Translations under genes and position numbers: made by a program | In this document: piece by piece, positions 6,391 through 7,343 of the stretch | How the letters are laid out: the number at the start of each line of letters is the position of its first letter | Numbering within the stretch: the first letter of the stretch is position 1 | Assembly: GCA_031285605.1 (NCBI GenBank) | Contig: JAITVW010000159.1 | Coordinates: 1-7,343, forward strand | DNA from: Fusobacteriales bacterium | GTDB taxonomy: Bacteria; Fusobacteriota; Fusobacteriia; Fusobacteriales; Leptotrichiaceae | DNA: 7,343 nucleotides | Direction: 5' to 3' | Notes under the pieces: model-generated | Databases searched by the model: none | The model's input: only the letters and a program-made list of their open reading frames with translations | Told to the model about the DNA's origin: nothing

Positions 6391-7026
6391 CTACTTTCTA
6401 TAGATACTTCCCGTTGTCCCACTTTCAAATCCGCAGGCATTTGCCTCGTCATAATCAATGTGCATGCTTAGCTTATATGAATCCTTTACCCTTATCAAAA
6501 CATCATCAAAGATCAGAGGTCTTCTTCCGTTTACTCTTACCTTTACTATTTCCCCGTCTTTCACACCGAGTCTGCCTGCATCTTCAGGAGTCATATGTAC
6601 ATGTCTCTGTGCCACTATTACTCCTTTATCTATCTTTATAAACTTATCTCCCACACCGATTAATATTCCAGGCGTTCCTTCTGTTTTTCCGCTCTCTCTG
6701 ATAACTCCTTTTACCCCTATAGCAGTACAGTCAGTAAGTGATAATTCTATTTGTGTTTCATTTCTGCATGGTCCTAATATTACTACTCCGGAAAATTCTC
6801 CTTTTGACCCTATTACTCTTACCCTTTCCTTACAGGCATATTGTCCCGGCTGAGACAGGTCTTTTACCAGAGTCAGTTTATAATCCTCACCAAACAGATA
6901 TTTCATATGTTCTTCTGACAGATGAATATGTCTTCCCGAAGCTTCTACCATGAATTCATCTCCGGAATCACCGAGCATTTCTTTTATTTTTTCCCTGACT
7001 ATCTTTTCCAGTTCTATTTTATCCAT
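6391..7026 (-). CDS. pduL: PduL-type phosphotransacylase (acetyl-CoA to acetyl phosphate)
   Basis: From the chosen ATG the protein has 211 residues, the normal PduL size. PduL is a zinc enzyme unrelated to the Pta-type EutD; it moves the acyl group from CoA to phosphate and recycles CoA inside the compartment. The metal and active-site blocks are visible: VEASGRHIHLS (27-37, H33 and H35), GPCRNETQIELS (85-96, R88), VAQRHVHMTPEDAG (138-151, H142 and H144) and MHIDYDEANACG (188-199, H189). Residues 1-19, MDKIELEKIVREKIKEMLG, form an amphipathic helix like the known PduL targeting peptide. An in-frame TTG at 7062 would add 12 residues encoded by repeat DNA and lacks a ribosome-binding site; the ATG at 7026 has AGGAGT and is preferred. 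Acetyl-CoA as substrate is inferred from the eut context. Confidence 0.93.
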   Translation of the reverse strand: MDKIELEKIVREKIKEMLGDSGDEFMVEASGRHIHLSEEHMKYLFGEDYKLTLVKDLSQPGQYACKERVRVIGSKGEFSGVVILGPCRNETQIELSLTDCTAIGVKGVIRESGKTEGTPGILIGVGDKFIKIDKGVIVAQRHVHMTPEDAGRLGVKDGEIVKVRVNGRRPLIFDDVLIRVKDSYKLSMHIDYDEANACGFESGTTGSIYRK

Positions 7027-7030
7027 ATTG

Positions 7031-7036
7031 ACTCCT
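7031..7036 (-). promoter_or_regulatory. pduL ribosome-binding site, formed at the repeat junction
   Basis: AGGAGT stands four bases before the ATG at 7026 and decides the start of pduL. Its first two bases are the last two of the 109-bp repeat, and the other four lie outside. The same repeat end in the next two copies runs into CACC instead, so only this copy makes a ribosome-binding site. Confidence 0.75.
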
Positions 7037-7343
7037 AGTATTTTGTCTAATATTTCTATCAAATAACTAATACCTTATAGTGTCAAAATACTTGTACCTG
7101 TTCCTATGTATATTTAAGTTTAGACACTCGATAATATAAGGTGCTGGTATTTTGTCTAATATTTCTATCAAATAAATAAAACCTTACAGTGTCAAAATAC
7201 TTGTACCTGTTCCTATATATACTTAAGTTTAGGCACTTGATAATATAAGGTGCTAGTATTTTGTCTAATATTTCTATCAAATAACTAATACCTTACAGTG
7301 TCAAAATACTTGTACCTGTTCCTATATATACTTAAGTTTAGAC
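7035..7343. repeat. Tandem array of a 109-bp repeat, at least 2.8 copies
   Basis: Copies start at 7035, 7144 and 7253 (plus-strand CTAGTATTTTGTC or CTGGTATTTTGTC), giving an exact 109-bp period with no indels. Copies 1 and 2 are complete and differ at 8 positions. Copy 3 is cut by the window after 91 bp and differs from copy 1 at 3 positions and from copy 2 at 4. The stretch CAAAATACTTGTACCTGTTC is identical in all. The unit is very AT-rich, is not a multiple of three and has stops in each frame I checked, so it is not a repeated coding unit. Each complete copy has two internal dyads: AGTATTTTG/CAAAATACT (7037-7045 with 7084-7092 in copy 1) and ACCTTATA/TATAAGGT (7072-7079 with 7135-7142). 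This fills the 317 bp right of pduL; I see no gene, no terminator and no convincing promoter there. Confidence 0.95.

Noticed and set aside
7063..7115. Promoter for pduL with TTGACA on the minus strand inside each repeat copy (about 7087-7082 in copy 1).
   Set aside because: At 16-18 bases downstream there is only TATTTG, TTTGAT or TTGATA-like sequence, with no good -10 box. AT-rich DNA makes such matches common.
7035..7343. CRISPR array.
   Set aside because: The whole 109-bp period is repeated with no variable spacers, and the unit is far longer than a CRISPR repeat.

Overview
The window is an AT-rich, single-direction block of an ethanolamine-utilisation (eut) bacterial-microcompartment locus. 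Every gene lies on the minus strand, so transcription runs from high to low coordinates. In that order the genes are pduL, a small conserved eut protein of unknown role, eutN, a stand-alone EutQ N-terminal-type domain, eutG, eutV, eutW, eutA and the start of eutB, which runs off the left edge. The gene types are the Firmicutes/Fusobacteriota form of the pathway: EutV/EutW instead of EutR, a PduL-type phosphotransacylase, and eutG-V-W-A-B in a row. AT-richness and this gene content suggest a fusobacterium (Leptotrichiaceae-like) or a clostridium. I cannot decide between them from the sequence alone.

Right end (about 7027-7343): no gene. It holds a tandem array with an exact 109-bp period, two complete copies plus 91 bp of a third that continues beyond the window. 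The array abuts pduL, and its junction forms the pduL ribosome-binding site. Middle (5301-7026): four tightly packed genes, 3-13 bp apart, for the phosphotransacylase and for shell or core accessory proteins. Then come eutG (iron-type alcohol dehydrogenase) and the two-component pair eutV/eutW, which overlap by 8 bp.

The longest gap between genes is the 239 bp between eutW and eutA. It carries a strong intrinsic terminator whose 5' arm overlaps a short hairpin with an A..G.. hexaloop, preceded by a second hexaloop hairpin. This matches the two-hairpin antiterminator bound by ANTAR regulators such as EutV. The expected circuit is that EutW senses ethanolamine and phosphorylates EutV, which dimerises and holds the hairpin pair. 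The terminator then cannot form, and eutA, eutB and later genes are read.

Pathway: EutB (with EutC, outside the window) is the B12-dependent ammonia-lyase that makes acetaldehyde, and EutA reactivates it. EutG disposes of acetaldehyde as ethanol. PduL converts acetyl-CoA to acetyl phosphate. EutN caps shell vertices. The points most worth a second look are the 109-bp array, a domain shared by two near-neighbour small genes, the EutQ-type protein with no cupin domain, and the elaborate eutW-eutA leader.
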